64,000 bases of DNA, from NCBI GenBank assembly GCA_050084985.1, contig JBITNC010000001.1, positions 12,214,001 through 12,278,000 on the forward strand, given 5' to 3'. Each line of letters starts with the position of its first letter. Position 1 is the first letter of the stretch. Of the stretch, positions 33,404 through 46,127 are shown in pieces. The notes beneath the pieces were generated by a model. That model saw nothing but the letters and a program-made list of their open reading frames with translations. It made no database searches and was not told where the DNA came from. Position numbers and translations under genes: made by a program. The stretch is from Nageia nagi. Its lineage: Eukaryota > Pinophyta.

Positions 33404-34904
33404 ATGCACCTTCTAAATTAAATGAACTTATGTAGATATAAAATTCTATCTTAAGGTAAGTTGATAAGGAAAATAAGGATTCAAATTGGACCAATCATTA
33501 TATGATGAATACACTTTGAATTTGATTAACAAAAAACTTTTTCAACATTATTAATGTTGTCTTGTTTTTTCATTATTTAGTCTTATTCTAGTCCTCATTA
33601 GTTCTTAAATTTTGTTTTCTTATATTATTATTATTATTTCACATCTGATACTAGAAAGTTAGCAACAGAATAAGATATTGGTGAATCAATCAAAGGATTA
33701 TAATAATCATCATTCTAACTTATTATAACTTCATGTTAATAAAATAAACCACCTAATGCTTCTTAAGTATGATTAGAAATAAAATATGCATAATTCCAAA
33801 TTACTTAAAGATATCTACATTTGTCTCTTCTATTTTTGTTTCCTATAAAAGAGTTTAAATTGTGGTCTTAATTATTTTCAATATATTCTTTTTTGTCAAT
33901 TAGGCATCTTATACTCTAAAAGAGGATCTTCATCATCTAAATTTATTTATTTTCTTCCTATCCTCCTCTTAACATTAGGGAGGAATGTATAATGCATATT
34001 GGATTAATTCTATGATTGAAATCTCCTTTTGATATTTATCCTCATTTTCCCTTTTCAAAACTATTGGGGTTCCTTCCTCTTTCTTAGCCTCAATTTCTAA
34101 GAGTCATAGTTCCTAGATAGATAATCTACTACTCTTTTTTTAATATCTAGATCTAAAATTCATGTTATGAGGTTTTTATTAGGAGGCCTTAATGAGAAGG
34201 TATTTTTGTTAAATAAATTTTGTTGGGAGGTTTAAACTTCTTGTTCAAGGAAACATTATTTATCATTCATTAAGGGGGCTAGTGAATTTTTTGTACAAAA
34301 TCAACCACTTGGGAGGAAAGTAGGAATTTTACCCCTTAGGGTTCTATTTTTAGGTGTAAATATTTATAAATATTACTAGTAGGAATTTCTAGAGTTGGAA
34401 GGGTTGTCTCTTATTTTGGACTTTTATATTGGGTGTCACTATCTCAAGATAGTCCTACTTATTGTTGGGCTTGCTTGACTTTTAGTTATAGAATATCTCC
34501 TTCTTCCATATCTTGATATTTTTTATGATAAGTATCTGTGTCTAAAAGGAGGAGCTCCTTGGTACTAGAGGAACCAATGCCATCTTCCTATGGAGGTCCT
34601 TTTGGCCATCCTATTTGTAGAGCTAGTTTATACCTTGAACTTTCAATTTTATGAGTGTATTTTCAACTTACTATCAAGAATATAGTACCTTCATGAGATA
34701 AAATATTGAAATATTTGATAAACTTATTAAGATATTATTAATTATATTATTTCTAAATTGCACTCTAGGTTGGGGTAGCATACTATCATTCTTTTATTCT
34801 TTCATTCTTTTCAAAAAATTCTTTCTATTTCAAATCTCTTCCTTTTAAAATTAAATTTGAGTCTTCTATTAGCCCTAATATTGAAGAATTTTGGGTGTTG
34901 TTAA
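33404..34904. other. AT-rich non-coding spacer
   Basis: No gene or clear repeat recognised. If the tRNA-like sequence is a SINE head, its body would lie in the first 200 bases here. Confidence 0.5.
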
Positions 34905-35443
34905 GATCTGGCTATTGTATGTATAATCTGGCTATTGTATATATGGGTCCTTATCTTTGATATTTTTGCCTTGTAAATTTCTAGTCAAAGTTGATCAGGT
35001 GTTGTAATAATTCTTGGGGATTAACCTTAAGTTGTATTAATAGTCAAATGGAGTAGGAAGTGTATCTATAAAATAATTATGTATAGAAAGAGAAAAGTTT
35101 AAGAAAGTGTTTAGGAGTTGTAAATATAGTGTTTGAGAGTAGTTGTAAATATAGTGTTTAGGAGTTGTAAATACAGTGTTTAAGAGTTTTTGAAAATACA
35201 TGATCTAGGAGTTTTTGTAAATATAAGTCCAAGTTATGTATAAGTAATTAGTGGGATGTGCCTAGCAGTAAATAGAGCCCATTGATTTTGAGTGATGATA
35301 TCAAAAATTTTGGCTAAAATCAACAAGTCCTAAAATAAGTAATAGCAGGTGATGATCCAAGAAGATCCTAAATAGAGCCTGTTAATGTTGAGCGATGATA
35401 TCAAAAATTTTGGCTAAAACTAGTGGGGACCAAAATAAGTAAA
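34905..35443 (+). repeat. Plus-strand relic of an LTR related to copies 2 and 3
   Basis: Read against the reverse complement of LTR A (35444-37417), this stretch shares aatagagccc, then attgattttgag.gatgatatca and ttggctaaaat. It has two TGATATCA octamers at 35296 and 35396, exactly 100 bases apart, a spacing also seen in LTRs A, B and C. Upstream (35100-35220) are repeats of gtttaggagttgtaaatata, resembling the outer part of those LTRs. It therefore runs opposite to the neighbouring LTR and is interrupted by copy 2. Confidence 0.65.
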
Positions 35444-35953
35444 TATTGATCAGTATAGCATAACCTCAAAGGGTTTGGTCTAGTCATGTTCTCCATTCCC
35501 CACAACTATAGGTTCCTTAAAAGAGCAAAAGGTGGTGGAGATGCACTCATGTTGCTTTTCTACTCAATCTTTGATTTATAGGTTAATTCCTATTTATATT
35601 TAAGGTCAAAAGTAATAGGAAATAAATGAAAGGATAAAGAGTTAGAAGAAAGAGACAAGTAAATAAAAAGAGCTAAAACAAGAAATATACAACCCAAGCA
35701 TTGTAGCACATGTAGTAATCTATAGCTAAGATTAAGAATAGCAAACTATCTTGTACTTGGGGTCTCGCAATCATAATACACTGCCATAATTTGAGGAAAA
35801 CATTTCACACATAACATACACAAAAGTAATAAATAGCCACTTTATTGCAATAGGGCAAAGCATTATTTGTTTGTATTATCATATGTGAATAGATTTTATA
35901 GATTTGGGCAAATTTGCTAAAATGTTCAACTTTTCTAATCTCTAAAAGTTAGC

Positions 35954-35961
35954 TATTTATA
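35954..35961 (-). promoter_or_regulatory. TATA box, LTR A
   Basis: TATAAATA on the minus strand within gttgtataaataact-like sequence, conserved in LTR B (53439-53446) and LTR C (55137-55144). Confidence 0.6.
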
Positions 35962-36576
35962 CAACTTCCCCCCTTCTTGGGTGGATGGGTTTAATTAATA
36001 TACATAATTGATAACATTAAATGAAATAACTAAAATAGTGCTATTTACATAAATACTACAACTGTGTTAGATTACACAGTGAATAAGTACCAACAACATG
36101 ACTATCTAAGAATTTGCAATTTCTAAATAGCCATGTCCATAGAGCCACTATCCTTCTAACATGTCATTGACTATTCTTTCTTCGAACATATAGCTGATTG
36201 AAGATAACACTATGGCTATCTGAGTAATTATTTAACTAGAAATTGATTGGTATGATTTGGTACTATGCTCTATTAGCTACTATCTACTTCTCTGCAATCT
36301 TTATGATCTCTATTGTAGATGTTAGTAATTAGAGTAATGGTGGTTGATAGACATTATGTTAACTTGGTTTAAGAAGAAACTACCATTGTTATGTGGAAAT
36401 GAGTTGATGTTGACACATTAACAAGGCCTCAATTGTCAAACACTTAAGATAAAATGGACCCAGGTGTTCCTTCTTATGCATTACTCTTACTTTTAGTTGG
36501 CAAGTTCTATGTTCTTTGTTCGAGCTTTATTGATGATCTAGCTCTTTTAGGACCCATGGATTTTAGTCAAAAATCA

Positions 36577-36996
36577 TGACATCAACTCTCAAAATCTACA
36601 AGCTCTATTGATAATGTGGCTATTCTAGGACCCACTGATTTTAGTCAAAAATCATGATGTCATCTCTTAGAATCAATGGGCTCTATTAATAATCTAGCTC
36701 TTTTAGGACTCGCTAATTTTAGTCAAAAATCATGATATCATCTCTTAGAATCAATGGGCTCTATTAATAATTTGGCTCTTTTGGGACTCACTAATTTTAG
36801 TCAAAAATTATGACATCATCACTCAAAATCAAAAAGCTCTATTTGATGTCTTCATAAATCTTCACTTGCCATTGCTTATTTTGGGGCCCACTGATTTTAA
36901 TCAAAAACTATGATGTCATCACTTAGAATTGGTACGCTCTATTGATAATCTAGCTCTTTCAAGCTTCATTGATTTTAGTCAAAAATAATGATGTCA
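36577..36996 (-). promoter_or_regulatory. U3 tandem array with six octamers, LTR A
   Basis: Octamers lie at 36577 (TGACATCA), 36655 (TGATGTCA), 36733 (TGATATCA), 36811 (TGACATCA), 36911 (TGATGTCA) and 36989 (TGATGTCA), spaced 78, 78, 78, 100 and 78 bases. Each unit reads roughly ggctctattgataat, then ttttagtcaaaaat before the octamer. All three octamer forms derive from TGACGTCA by one or two CG decay steps. The array lies upstream of the TATA box in element orientation. Confidence 0.65.
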
Positions 36997-37417
36997 TCTC
37001 TCAAAATTGATGGGTTTTGTTTGATGTCTTAGATCTGAATTTATACAACTCCTAGACACTTGTGTCAATAATTCTTGGACACTGTAAGGGAATAAATATA
37101 ACTCTCAAATATTTTTATTTATATAACTCTTGGGTACTCTTATTTACATAACTCCTAGGTACTCTAAAAAAATAACATAACTCTTGAGTATTCTTATTTA
37201 CATAACTCTTGACACTCTAAGAGAAAGAAATGAGAAGAGGATAAATTGACAAGAATGAAAGAATACAAGAATTTATAACTCATGGAGACTCTAAGATAAT
37301 AACATCACTCCTAAGCACTCTTATTTACATAACTTATAGGCACTAAAAAATAAAAGAAAAGAAATAAAGAATAATTTTAAATTACCCTTATTTAAAGTGT
37401 AATTTTGAAAGAATACA

Positions 37418-40400
37418 ATCTTCTAGCAGCTCTTTGGGGTCTCTACCTACTGGAGAATAGAACCCTCTCCTTGCTGCTTCTAGTAGCTTATCTAGAAGTA
37501 GATTTGGTAGAGATATTAGATGCTACAATAAGCTCTATTAGGAGGAATGATTACATCTTTTTATTTAGATCACTAAGATCTTTATAGTGAATCTATGATA
37601 AGATAGGGAATATCTTAATCTTCACTGTATCTTCTTTAAACCTTATCAGAACATTGTTTAGCCTTCTAGCATGCAAAAATATTGTAATTGCTTACTGATC
37701 CAACTCATTTATTTATTATAAGTGTGATATTTGCTTCTTAGAAAAGGATTGTTTAAGAAACTAAGTGATATTGGCTACCCAACTGGTAGCACTAGCTTGT
37801 ACATTTTGTTCTTCCCATAATTTGAGAGCCTTCATTTTAATCAAAGAATTAAAAAATTTCTTAATGAATTCTAGCTCTATTGTGAGCTGATGCTTATTAA
37901 TATTCATGTTGAACACCAAATTTTAGAGTTCACAAATATCTTGGTTCCTCCTTTAATACAATTTTCTTGGTTTGGAAGAGATTGTTGCTATGTCTTTTTC
38001 AGTCAAGACCCTTAAATAGGCCTACATTCTTTCCAATACTATCTTGGGTGTATCTAGAGCCAACTTATAGAGAGTGTTTTGAATATGGAACTCCTTGATT
38101 GCCTATATTATTTCTTCTTTCAGTAGATGCAAGTGTGATAATGTTATCATTCTATCTTCAACTTGCTCCACCAAGGATTTTTTAAAATTCTTTATGAGCA
38201 ATAACAACTTTGCATTATCATTAGATAAAATTTTATTTATTACAATGATATTTTGTAGCTCAACCTCAACTTGCTTGACCTTCTGAGCATCAATGACTGC
38301 AACCTAAGCTTTGAGATCTTGTATTATTTGATTTGTAGCACCTAGCTCAACTTTTGTTGTTGTTATGCTCTTATTTAACTTTGATTTCTACTTATCAAGC
38401 CTTGTAATCAATTCTTTTTTTATTTTGCAACCCAGCTACTATTTTGTGTTTAAGGGAGCAATCTTTCTTATATTGATCTATTTTCTTATTCAATTTTTCT
38501 ATCTTAGTCTCTATCACTTGAAGACTTTTACTAGCTACCATTAAAGTATTTACCAAGAATCTTGACTGTTCAATTACTAATGCACTTTGCATATTTACAT
38601 ATATTATAGCCATGGGAGTAATATCCAATTGCCCTTCTTTGAAAGGTAACTATGCTATTTTAATATCTCCCATTTTTGTTACCTTGCTCAAAATTCTTGA
38701 CTATTTATTAGGAAGCATAGGAAACTTATTAACAAAAGTTGCCTAATCAATGGGCTCAATAATTTGTGTAGAAAAAATTAATTTTATTTTCTCTTGTGAG
38801 GCAGTAGGAATCAAAGAATGGGGAGTAGTAATTCCACCTAAAATAGATGTCTCAACCTATTTGGTAGGCTATGACTACCAAGGAGGTGTTAGGTCTTAAA
38901 CTTCTATATCTTGCTCTACCTCTTCCATGACCTTCTCTTCATCCTCAACTTTATCCATTGGGTTAGAGTCTTTATTTTTTTCAAATTCATCATCATCATC
39001 TCCTGGTCCTCCTCCAAGTGCATCTATTGCTGATCTACTAGCTCCAGGTATGCTTCCCCTACCTTATTGAATTTAGATTTACTCCTTTTTTGGGGTTTGT
39101 TCTTGCATCTGGGCTCCTTATGTAGCACTAGTATCTATATCTTGGGGGTCTCTTAACTCTTCTATATCAAAAAGTTTTGCCTCTTTTAGCACCACCTTTG
39201 GAATTTCTCTTGTATCCTTTGAAGGTGAAGGTACAATCATTTATGAATGTGACCTTATTGTAGTGGTGTGAGGCTTTTTTACAAGATTTTATTCTTTCTC
39301 CAAGATTTGTTATTTTTGAGCAAGGGTTTGTATTTTTCTTTTCTTCTTTGGAGAAGGCTCACAAGAAGAGGTTGTAGTATCTGAAGGGTCTTGCTCTCCT
39401 TTCTTTGAAGGTTTAACCATGCTAGATGGTTGTCCTACCTATATTGGCCTTACTCCTGTAGCAAATTTTCCTTGAAAATGAGAAGGGGCTATCCCAATTC
39501 TGGTAAGGGATCTTTGATATATTCAGCCTTCTAGTACTTATCATATTTGAATTTTTCAAATAATTCACTCTCTATGTGGTGAATATTTGTTGTATACTTA
39601 AATCTAAATTTTGTAAAATAATGAATTTTATTGGGATCCCACCCAAGATTTGCTAACTAAGTGAGGACCTTTGGGTTGAGGACAAAATCTTATCACTTAT
39701 TTTCCTAGTTTCTATACTTCCTTATTCCCTCAAGGGCCATCCAAGCCTTATTTAGGGGTATGAACTAATCAGGGTACATTTTTGCTTCTAGTTCAATTTT
39801 ATTTACAAAATATTCTATATGAGGTCTACTATCATGGATAAAAGTTGGATATTTTTTTCTTGACCTTATTAATTGAGTCATTTATCTTGAAGGGTCATAC
39901 ATCCATGAAGATTCCATCATATCTAATTTAAAATTTTGTACAATGAATTTAGCTATATTATCATTACATCCTATTTCTAAAAGAGTAAAATTTTTAGTAG
40001 AAGCCGGTATATCTACAATAGATTGAAAATTACCTTTGGATACATATTTTCTCTTTATAGCACAAATTTACCTTCCCATTTCTATTGAATATAGATGGGG
40101 GGTTACATACTTGGGTACTAAAAAAGGTCTCTCAAAATACCCATACTTGATTATTACAATGTAGCTTCTTAAGAAGTACCAGTCATCGATTTTGTTTCCT
40201 CCTTATAGCTCCCTCATTATGCTTTTGCATAATCTAATAGGGAGTTTTTCGATCAAAATTTATACTACTATTGCATATTAACTTGTCCATAAATTCATAG
40301 TAGGTCCCATGCAACTTACTCAAAATTGGTACCATTAGGTTGATTGGTAATGGTGTAGCATTGGAATTCATCAGTTGAATTGGCAACCTTACCTCTATAA

Positions 40401-41274
40401 GTTTGTTAAGGTTTTGATGGGCGAAGAGCCACCAAAGATATGAGGAGTGTCTGAAGTCTAACTTCTCAATTTTGAACAAATACCTCTTTATTTCATTAGT
40501 AATAAAAGTCAAGAAGTCATAATAGACATGAACATCGATAATATTATAAGCCATACATACCATGGCTTCATCTACTTTAATTTGGGTTTTCTTTCCCAAG
40601 ATAACTACCAATGCTTGCAACACTTCTCTATCCTTTTTTATTTCAAATAGGGCTATCTGATAGCTTAGCAAGAGTTTGGCCTTCTTGCTATCTTGATAGC
40701 TTTCACTAATCCAGCCCATCATTTCATATTGACTAACATAAAATTCATTCTTCTCTTTTTCTAAATAAATTTATTTCTTGACATGAAAAGTCTAGTCTAC
40801 TAGAATAGCAAACATTTGAATGATGGAATCAGGAGAGTAATCTAGTACTACTTCAAAATTTGGCTTTGATGCATCTCCCTCTTTTGGCTTCTTGAACATT
40901 CCTATTTGTTAATCCTTTTGGTGATGTTTGTGTGCTAGGGAATATAATAGCTCAAGGCAAGTAAATGACTCATAGGGCACATAATAAGCCAAGCCCTAGT
41001 CAATCATGACATCCATTTTTGAATGAGCAAGTTACTTCCCTTTTTTGACCACCTCAGGTGTCTTGTGTTGTAGAAGAATACGATTGGGGTTAGCTCTCCA
41101 TGTGTCCATGTGACTGATCACCCCCATCTTAGTCCAATTTATTACTAGGGCATTCTTAAGATATTCTTCCTACATGGTCAAAAGGTCAACATTGAGTTGA
41201 TCTATTTTAGTTATAGAGGATGATTGAGAAGTTTCCATGATATCAACACCCTTCCTTGAACCTTTGGTTGTCAT
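37418..41274 (-). pseudogene. Extra ORF, copy 2
   Basis: Minus-strand homologue of the copy 1 ORF at 26167-29580, starting at the ATG at 41274. The longest open piece is 40722-40234, containing Tyr-Leu-Trp-Trp-Leu-Phe-Ala-His-Gln-Asn, which corresponds to Tyr-Leu-Ile-Trp-Leu-Phe-Ile-His-Gln-Asn of copy 1. An N-terminal Ala-Tyr-Tyr-Val-Pro-Tyr matches Tyr-Phe-Ile-Pro-His. The C-terminal third is Lys/Glu/Leu-rich and coiled-coil-like (for example 38628-38395) and runs to within a few bases of the LTR. Many stops are present. Confidence 0.7.
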
Positions 41275-41929
41275 TTAAAAATGGTAATCTAGGCTATGCA
41301 AGGTCTTGCAAATTTTCTATCTCTTGACTCAATTCGGATCTGAAATCTATAAGTTTTGAATGCTTTAAAAACTTGTGTGCTTGAAATTGATTAAGTGTTG
41401 AACTAGAGGGTATGGGGGGAATTTCATTCATCCAAGGTTGGTAAGATTTATATTAATGGCAATTACTACTCAAAGATCTTAAGACTCATGCATTGTATGG
41501 ATTGAGTTGGCATAAATTGGGAAATTAGTTTAAAAGCATGCTATACTTAATTTATGGTACTTATGCAATGGTTTATGAAATTCAAGGAAATCTTTCCTTA
41601 AATGCTATCTCATTCAATTGATAGCTAAGCAGTACATCAACATTAATTCTTGATCATGCTAAATTAAAGTTGATCATTATTAGCTACCTACTTTTTGAAA
41701 ATTATGTGCAAAACATGTATAAGTCCCTCTTTTTTTTTGAACTATTTACGATATACATTACTTTGTAGGCACTATATGATCATCTCATTACCTAGTAATG
41801 TTTCAAATAGATCTTGTTGATGGGAATACCTAATTATTAGGACCCGATAATATCTTGCAATTTGAATGCATTACTTTGCATGGCTTGAGTGATGATGTAA
41901 GGCCCACTCTAGAGTGAATCAAAATTTAG
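41275..41929. other. Spacer between integrase and extra ORF, copy 2
   Basis: Non-coding; the equivalent of 25756-26166 in copy 1. Confidence 0.5.
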
Positions 41930-42990
41930 GTGTCTTCTAGGCTTTGCTCTTTCCTCATCCCATTTGAGGACAATATCCCCTAGTTCAAACTTCACTCGGG
42001 AAGACTTTTTCTTATCAAACCACTTCTTAACAATGTGCTAGTGATGCTGGAATGACTCATATGCTTTGTTTTGATCCTCTTTCAATTTTAGGAGCTGACT
42101 ATATCTAGATTGTAGTGGCTCAAAGTGATGGTCCTCCATTTCTTGCAAGATTTTCAATGTTGGTAACTCCATGTGTATCGGCAACACAAGTATTTTACCA
42201 TATACCAATGCATATGGGGATGTCTTTATTAGTAATTTTATACTAATCCTATCTACCCATAATGCAACATCTAATTATGTATGCCATTATCTGGGATTCC
42301 CTTCCATTATTTTCTTGATGATTCAAGTTAGATTTTTTTAGTTGATTTAGCTAACCTATTATCTTATGGGTAATAGTTTGAAGAGAACAACCAATACACT
42401 CCATATTGAGCTACAAAGCTTGATAAATTACCTTAAGTAAATGTTATACCATTGTCTAACATAATAATCTATGGGATTCCAAAGTGGGTAATTATCCTTT
42501 TACTCATTTTTGTCATTGCTTCTTAATTTGTATTTTTACATGGCATAGCCTCTGACCATATACTAAAGTAATCTATTGCAATCAAAATAAACTTGTGGCC
42601 TACTAAGAAATTTGATTTTATAACACCAATGAAGTCCATACCCCATTATTGAAAAGGTTCTTTGACTACCATAGGTTTGACAGGCATTGCAATTTGTCTC
42701 CTCTTTCCCATAAATTTGTTGCACTTGTCACATTCTCAGGCAATCTTGAATGGATCCCAAAATATAATGGGCCAATAATATCTAGCTTGTAATACTTTTA
42801 CTATTGTAGTTGGTCCACTATAATACCCACCAGAGAATTCGTAATGAAGTTCATATAATATTCTATGAGATTCATCTTAAGTCACACATCTTAGTAGCGT
42901 TTGATCAAAAATTTTTCTATATAGATAATCATCTATCATGATAAAATTGAGGGCATGCAACTTGAATCTTCTTCTTTAAAATCTATCTAG
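41930..42990 (-). pseudogene. Integrase, copy 2
   Basis: Minus-strand readable blocks are His..Ser-Gly-Gly-Tyr..Cys-Asp-Lys-Cys (zinc site), Trp-Gly-Met-Asp-Phe (first Asp, near 42630), Leu-Asp-Asn-Gly (second Asp, near 42450) and Ser-Asn-Tyr-Tyr-Pro. After that block the catalytic Glu appears replaced by Lys (Leu-Ala-Lys-Ser). Numerous stops. Confidence 0.8.
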
Positions 42991-43059
42991 AGCTTTAGGG
43001 AACTTGCTAGTTTGGAAATAAATCATGATTTATTTAATTCAACCACTTTCTTAGTTGAG

Positions 43060-43600
43060 TTATTGTTGATCCTCTATAAGAGCAATCATATGTGAAGCTT
43101 TAGCTATATTTTCACAGAGAGCCCTACCTTTGATCAACTTGGTTGGCTTAATTTCTTTATCATATTTCATTATTTTAGTAATCCAATCAGACTTTCCTTC
43201 ACCTATATCTCCTTGTATAATATAATTTCTTACATCTAGATGGATAGTAAATACAAGGATTCTATTATGGGAGACATAATTATTGAATTTCTTAAGCCCT
43301 TTCATTATGAAAAATACTTGCTTTTCAATAAATGAGTATATTTTTTGGTGTTGATGTAGTGGTTGACTATGAAAGGCAATTAGATGTTCTTCATTGTTGT
43401 CATCCTTTTATTTTAGAATTACAATAATGCTCCTATCCATTCCATGTTCATACATGATGAAATCTTTTACCATATCAAGATTTTTAAGCATAAGAGTTTC
43501 TGTTATAGCATTTTTTATTTCTTTAAAGGCAAATTTTATTTCATATGATGAGAAAATAAAGCATCTTTCTTTAGCGTTGAAGTGATTGAGGATACAATTT
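43060..43600 (-). pseudogene. Conventional RNase H lacking catalytic Asp, copy 2
   Basis: Open piece 43305-43060 includes Phe-Thr-Ile-His-Leu-Asp-Val-Arg, where the usual Thr-Asp-His is Thr-Ile-His. Upstream (about 43475) Met-Tyr-Glu-His-Gly-Met-Asp replaces the usual Asp-Ala-Ser with His. The Glu (Phe-Ile-Glu-Lys-Gln) is retained. This matches the losses in copy 1. Confidence 0.75.
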
Positions 43601-43922
43601 TTGAAAAATTATTGTTAAATTTTCTAACAAAATTGATTTGACCAAGGAATGACTCTTTCTAGATCAATTGCTAGTCCCTCTTTTGAGATAATGTGGCCAA
43701 TTAATTTTCCTTGGTTGATCATAAAAATTGGTTTTTTTGGATTTATTGAAATACTAAATTTTATGCATTTTTCAAAGACTAGTCTTAGATGTTCTAGGTG
43801 ATCACTTTTGCTTTTGGAGAAGATTGTGATATCATTTAGATAGATCAATATAATCTTATTTATTAATTCACCAAATGCATGATCCATGGCTCTTTGAAAG
43901 GTAGCTCCTGCATTAAAAAGAC
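43601..43922 (-). pseudogene. pol: Reverse transcriptase, copy 2, C-terminal part
   Basis: Reads Asp-His-Ala-Phe-Gly-Glu-Leu, Tyr-Leu-Asn-Asp (catalytic Tyr-Leu-Asp-Asp with one Asp changed to Asn) and Lys-Leu-Ile-Gly-His-Ile-Ile-Ser. The Copia element separates it from the N-terminal part at 49030-49480. Confidence 0.9.
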
Positions 43923-43927
43923 CAAAT
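43923..43927. other. Target-site duplication of Copia, left copy (CAAAT)
   Basis: Identical to 49025-49029. Confidence 0.95.
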
Positions 43928-44472
43928 TGTTAGGATTTAATAAGTTTATATAAGTAAGAGCATCAATAATTTTCTTACTCCTTATCAAAAGAAACAACAT
44001 TCAAAGCATACTACTGAAATCAAATAACCATGAACATCAATCACACAAAGAGAGACACAAGAGATAACGTGGTTCACCCAATGTAGGCTACATCCACGGA
44101 GAAGCTTTCAACCCTTTTGCATATCATTCTTCAAAGTCCTCCAAGCAACAAACCAGCAGCATAACCTTGCTACAATCTTCACTTTGGAGTTACAACAAAA
44201 CCTCACTACAATCTCTCTCTCAACAATCACAATCTACTTCACAATTGTTGTCAAAACTACAATACTACATGCCTCAACTCAAGACTCTTATTTATAGGTA
44301 CAAACTAACCCAACTTAAACCCAAGTTGGATTAGGAAGGTCATTAGGTAACCCCCAACCCTTCTATAACTGATAACCAGGTGTCATGGCTTCTTGGCAAT
44401 TGAAATTTGGTGTTAAATGAGAAAGAAACTGCTCTCTATTTTCTAGCCAGTTGTAGTCTCCATTTTCTAACA
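43928..44472 (-). repeat. Copia 3' LTR (545 bp)
   Basis: Runs TGTTAGGATT to TTTTCTAACA. A minus-strand TATA box (TATAAATA) is at 44289-44296. Confidence 0.97.
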
Positions 44473-44485
44473 ATCTCCCACTTGG
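44473..44485 (-). other. Copia polypurine tract
   Basis: CCAAGTGGGAGAT on the minus strand, directly next to the 3' LTR. Confidence 0.85.
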
Positions 44486-46060
44486 AGACTTCTTCCTCTA
44501 CAACAAGGGTCAAAAGCTTCTCATCTTGGCCTTTACTCCTTAAGACCAATTCAAGTTGAGCAAGAGCCCAACTTCTCCTTTGTAACAACTTTAGTGAACA
44601 TGTCCATAGGATTTTGAACGTGTGAATCTTCCCCAAACTGATTGAACCATCCTCCAATGCTGTCCTGATGAAGTGGTACGTCAATTTGATATGCTTGGTT
44701 CTCGAATGGTAGGCTGAGTTCTTTACAAGATGAATAGCACTCTGGCTATCGCTCAATAGCTTTGCATCCTCCTACACCTTTCCTAGTTCCTCCATCAATC
44801 TCTTCAACCAAATCAATTCTTTACTCACCTTCGTGATCGCAACATACTCTGCCTTAGTAGTGGAGAGAGCCACAACCTATTGAAGCTTTGAAATCCAACT
44901 AACTGTTGTACCTCCAATGGTAAACACATATCTTGTAGTGCTTCTCCCACCATCTATATCACCTACCATGTCAGAGTCAACATAACCTTGCAAACAAAAG
45001 TTAGATCCACCAAAACATGAAGAGTAATGAGAAGTACCCTTTAAATACCTAAGGATCCATTTAACTACTTCCCAATGCCCTTTTCCTAGATTGTTCATGA
45101 ATCTACTAACCACTCCCACTGCTTGTGCTATATCTGGTCTAGTGCACACCATTGCATACATTAAACTTCCAACCGCTGAAGCATAAGGAACCTTAGTCAT
45201 GTACTCCTTTTCCTTATCTGTCTTAGGACATAAATGTTTGGTGAGTTTAAAATGCTTTGCCAATGGTGTAGTTACAGATTTTGCATCTTTCATATTGAAC
45301 CTTTTAAGAACCTTATCAATATAATCTTCTTGACTTAGTCTAAGCAAGTGGTTTTGTTTATCTCTTGTTATTTTCATTCCAAGGATTTGTTTAGCTTCAC
45401 CCAAATCTTTCATTTCAAAAATATTAGCCAACTTTTTCTTAAGATCAACAATATCCTGCATACTAGATCCTGCTACCAACATATCATCAACATATAAAAG
45501 CAAGATTACATAGTTGCCATTTGTTGTCTTCTTTACATATACACAATGATCAGATTGACATCTTACAAATTCATTTGTTATCATGAAAGTGTCAAACTTA
45601 TGATACCATTGCCTAGGTGCTTGCTTCAAACCGTACAAGCTTTTTTCCAATTTACATACATACCCTTCTTTACCTTTGACCTCAAAACCTTTGGGTTGAT
45701 GCATATAAATATCCTCCTCCAAATCCCCATGAAGAAAAGCTATCTTTACATCCATTTGTTCAAGAAACAAATTTTCAGTAGCAACAAGACTCAATATTGC
45801 TCTAATCGAGGTCATTTTAACAATTGGAGAAAAAATCTCATCATAATCGATACCTTTTTTCTATTCAAAACCTTTTACTACAAGTCTTGCTTTGTACCTT
45901 TGTTGCCCGTCTACATCCTCCTTTATCCTGTACACCCATTTGTTAGTAAGTGCCTTCTTACCCTCTGGAAGCTCAACCAAACTCCAAGTCTGATTCTTGA
46001 GTAAGGATTCCATCTCCTCCTTCATAGCATGCTCCCACTTAATCTGTGTATCACCCTGCA
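44486..46060 (-). pseudogene. pol: Copia reverse transcriptase and RNase H
   Basis: The frame 46061-45861 plus 45815-44877 carries Lys-Trp-Val-Tyr..Lys-Ala-Arg-Leu-Val-Val-Lys-Gly, Ala-Phe-Leu-His-Gly, Ser-Leu-Tyr-Gly-Leu-Lys-Gln-Ala and the catalytic Tyr-Val-Asp-Asp (about 45487). RNase H follows with Asp-Ser-Asp, Lys-Ala-Glu-Tyr and Asp-Ser-Gln-Ser-Ala-Ile. A TAG at a probable Gln (after Lys-Gly-Phe-Glu) and another before Val-Val-Ala-Leu-Ser break the frame; a frameshift follows Lys-Ile-His-Thr near 44625. Catalytic residues remain, so loss of function is due to stops. Confidence 0.95.
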
Positions 46061-46127
46061 TAGCTTCATCAAAACATTTAGGTTCACCACCATCAGTATA
46101 AAGAATATGATAAAGAGTAGGAGAGTA

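Larger units (their letters stand above)
35444..37417 (-). repeat. 3' LTR of copy 2 (LTR A, about 1,974 bp)
   Basis: In element orientation it runs from TGTATTCTTTC (37417) to TGATCAATA (35444). Boundaries come from comparison with LTRs B and C and copy 1. It contains the octamer array at 36577-36996 and, nearer its start, repeats of the theme tatttacataactct. Confidence 0.85.

Noticed and set aside
36577-36996. CRISPR-like array (regular 78-base repeats)
   Set aside because: The repeats are adjacent LTR units without unique spacers, inside a eukaryotic retrotransposon LTR.
45546-46004. 152-residue plus-strand open frame
   Set aside because: Antisense shadow of the Copia reverse-transcriptase gene.
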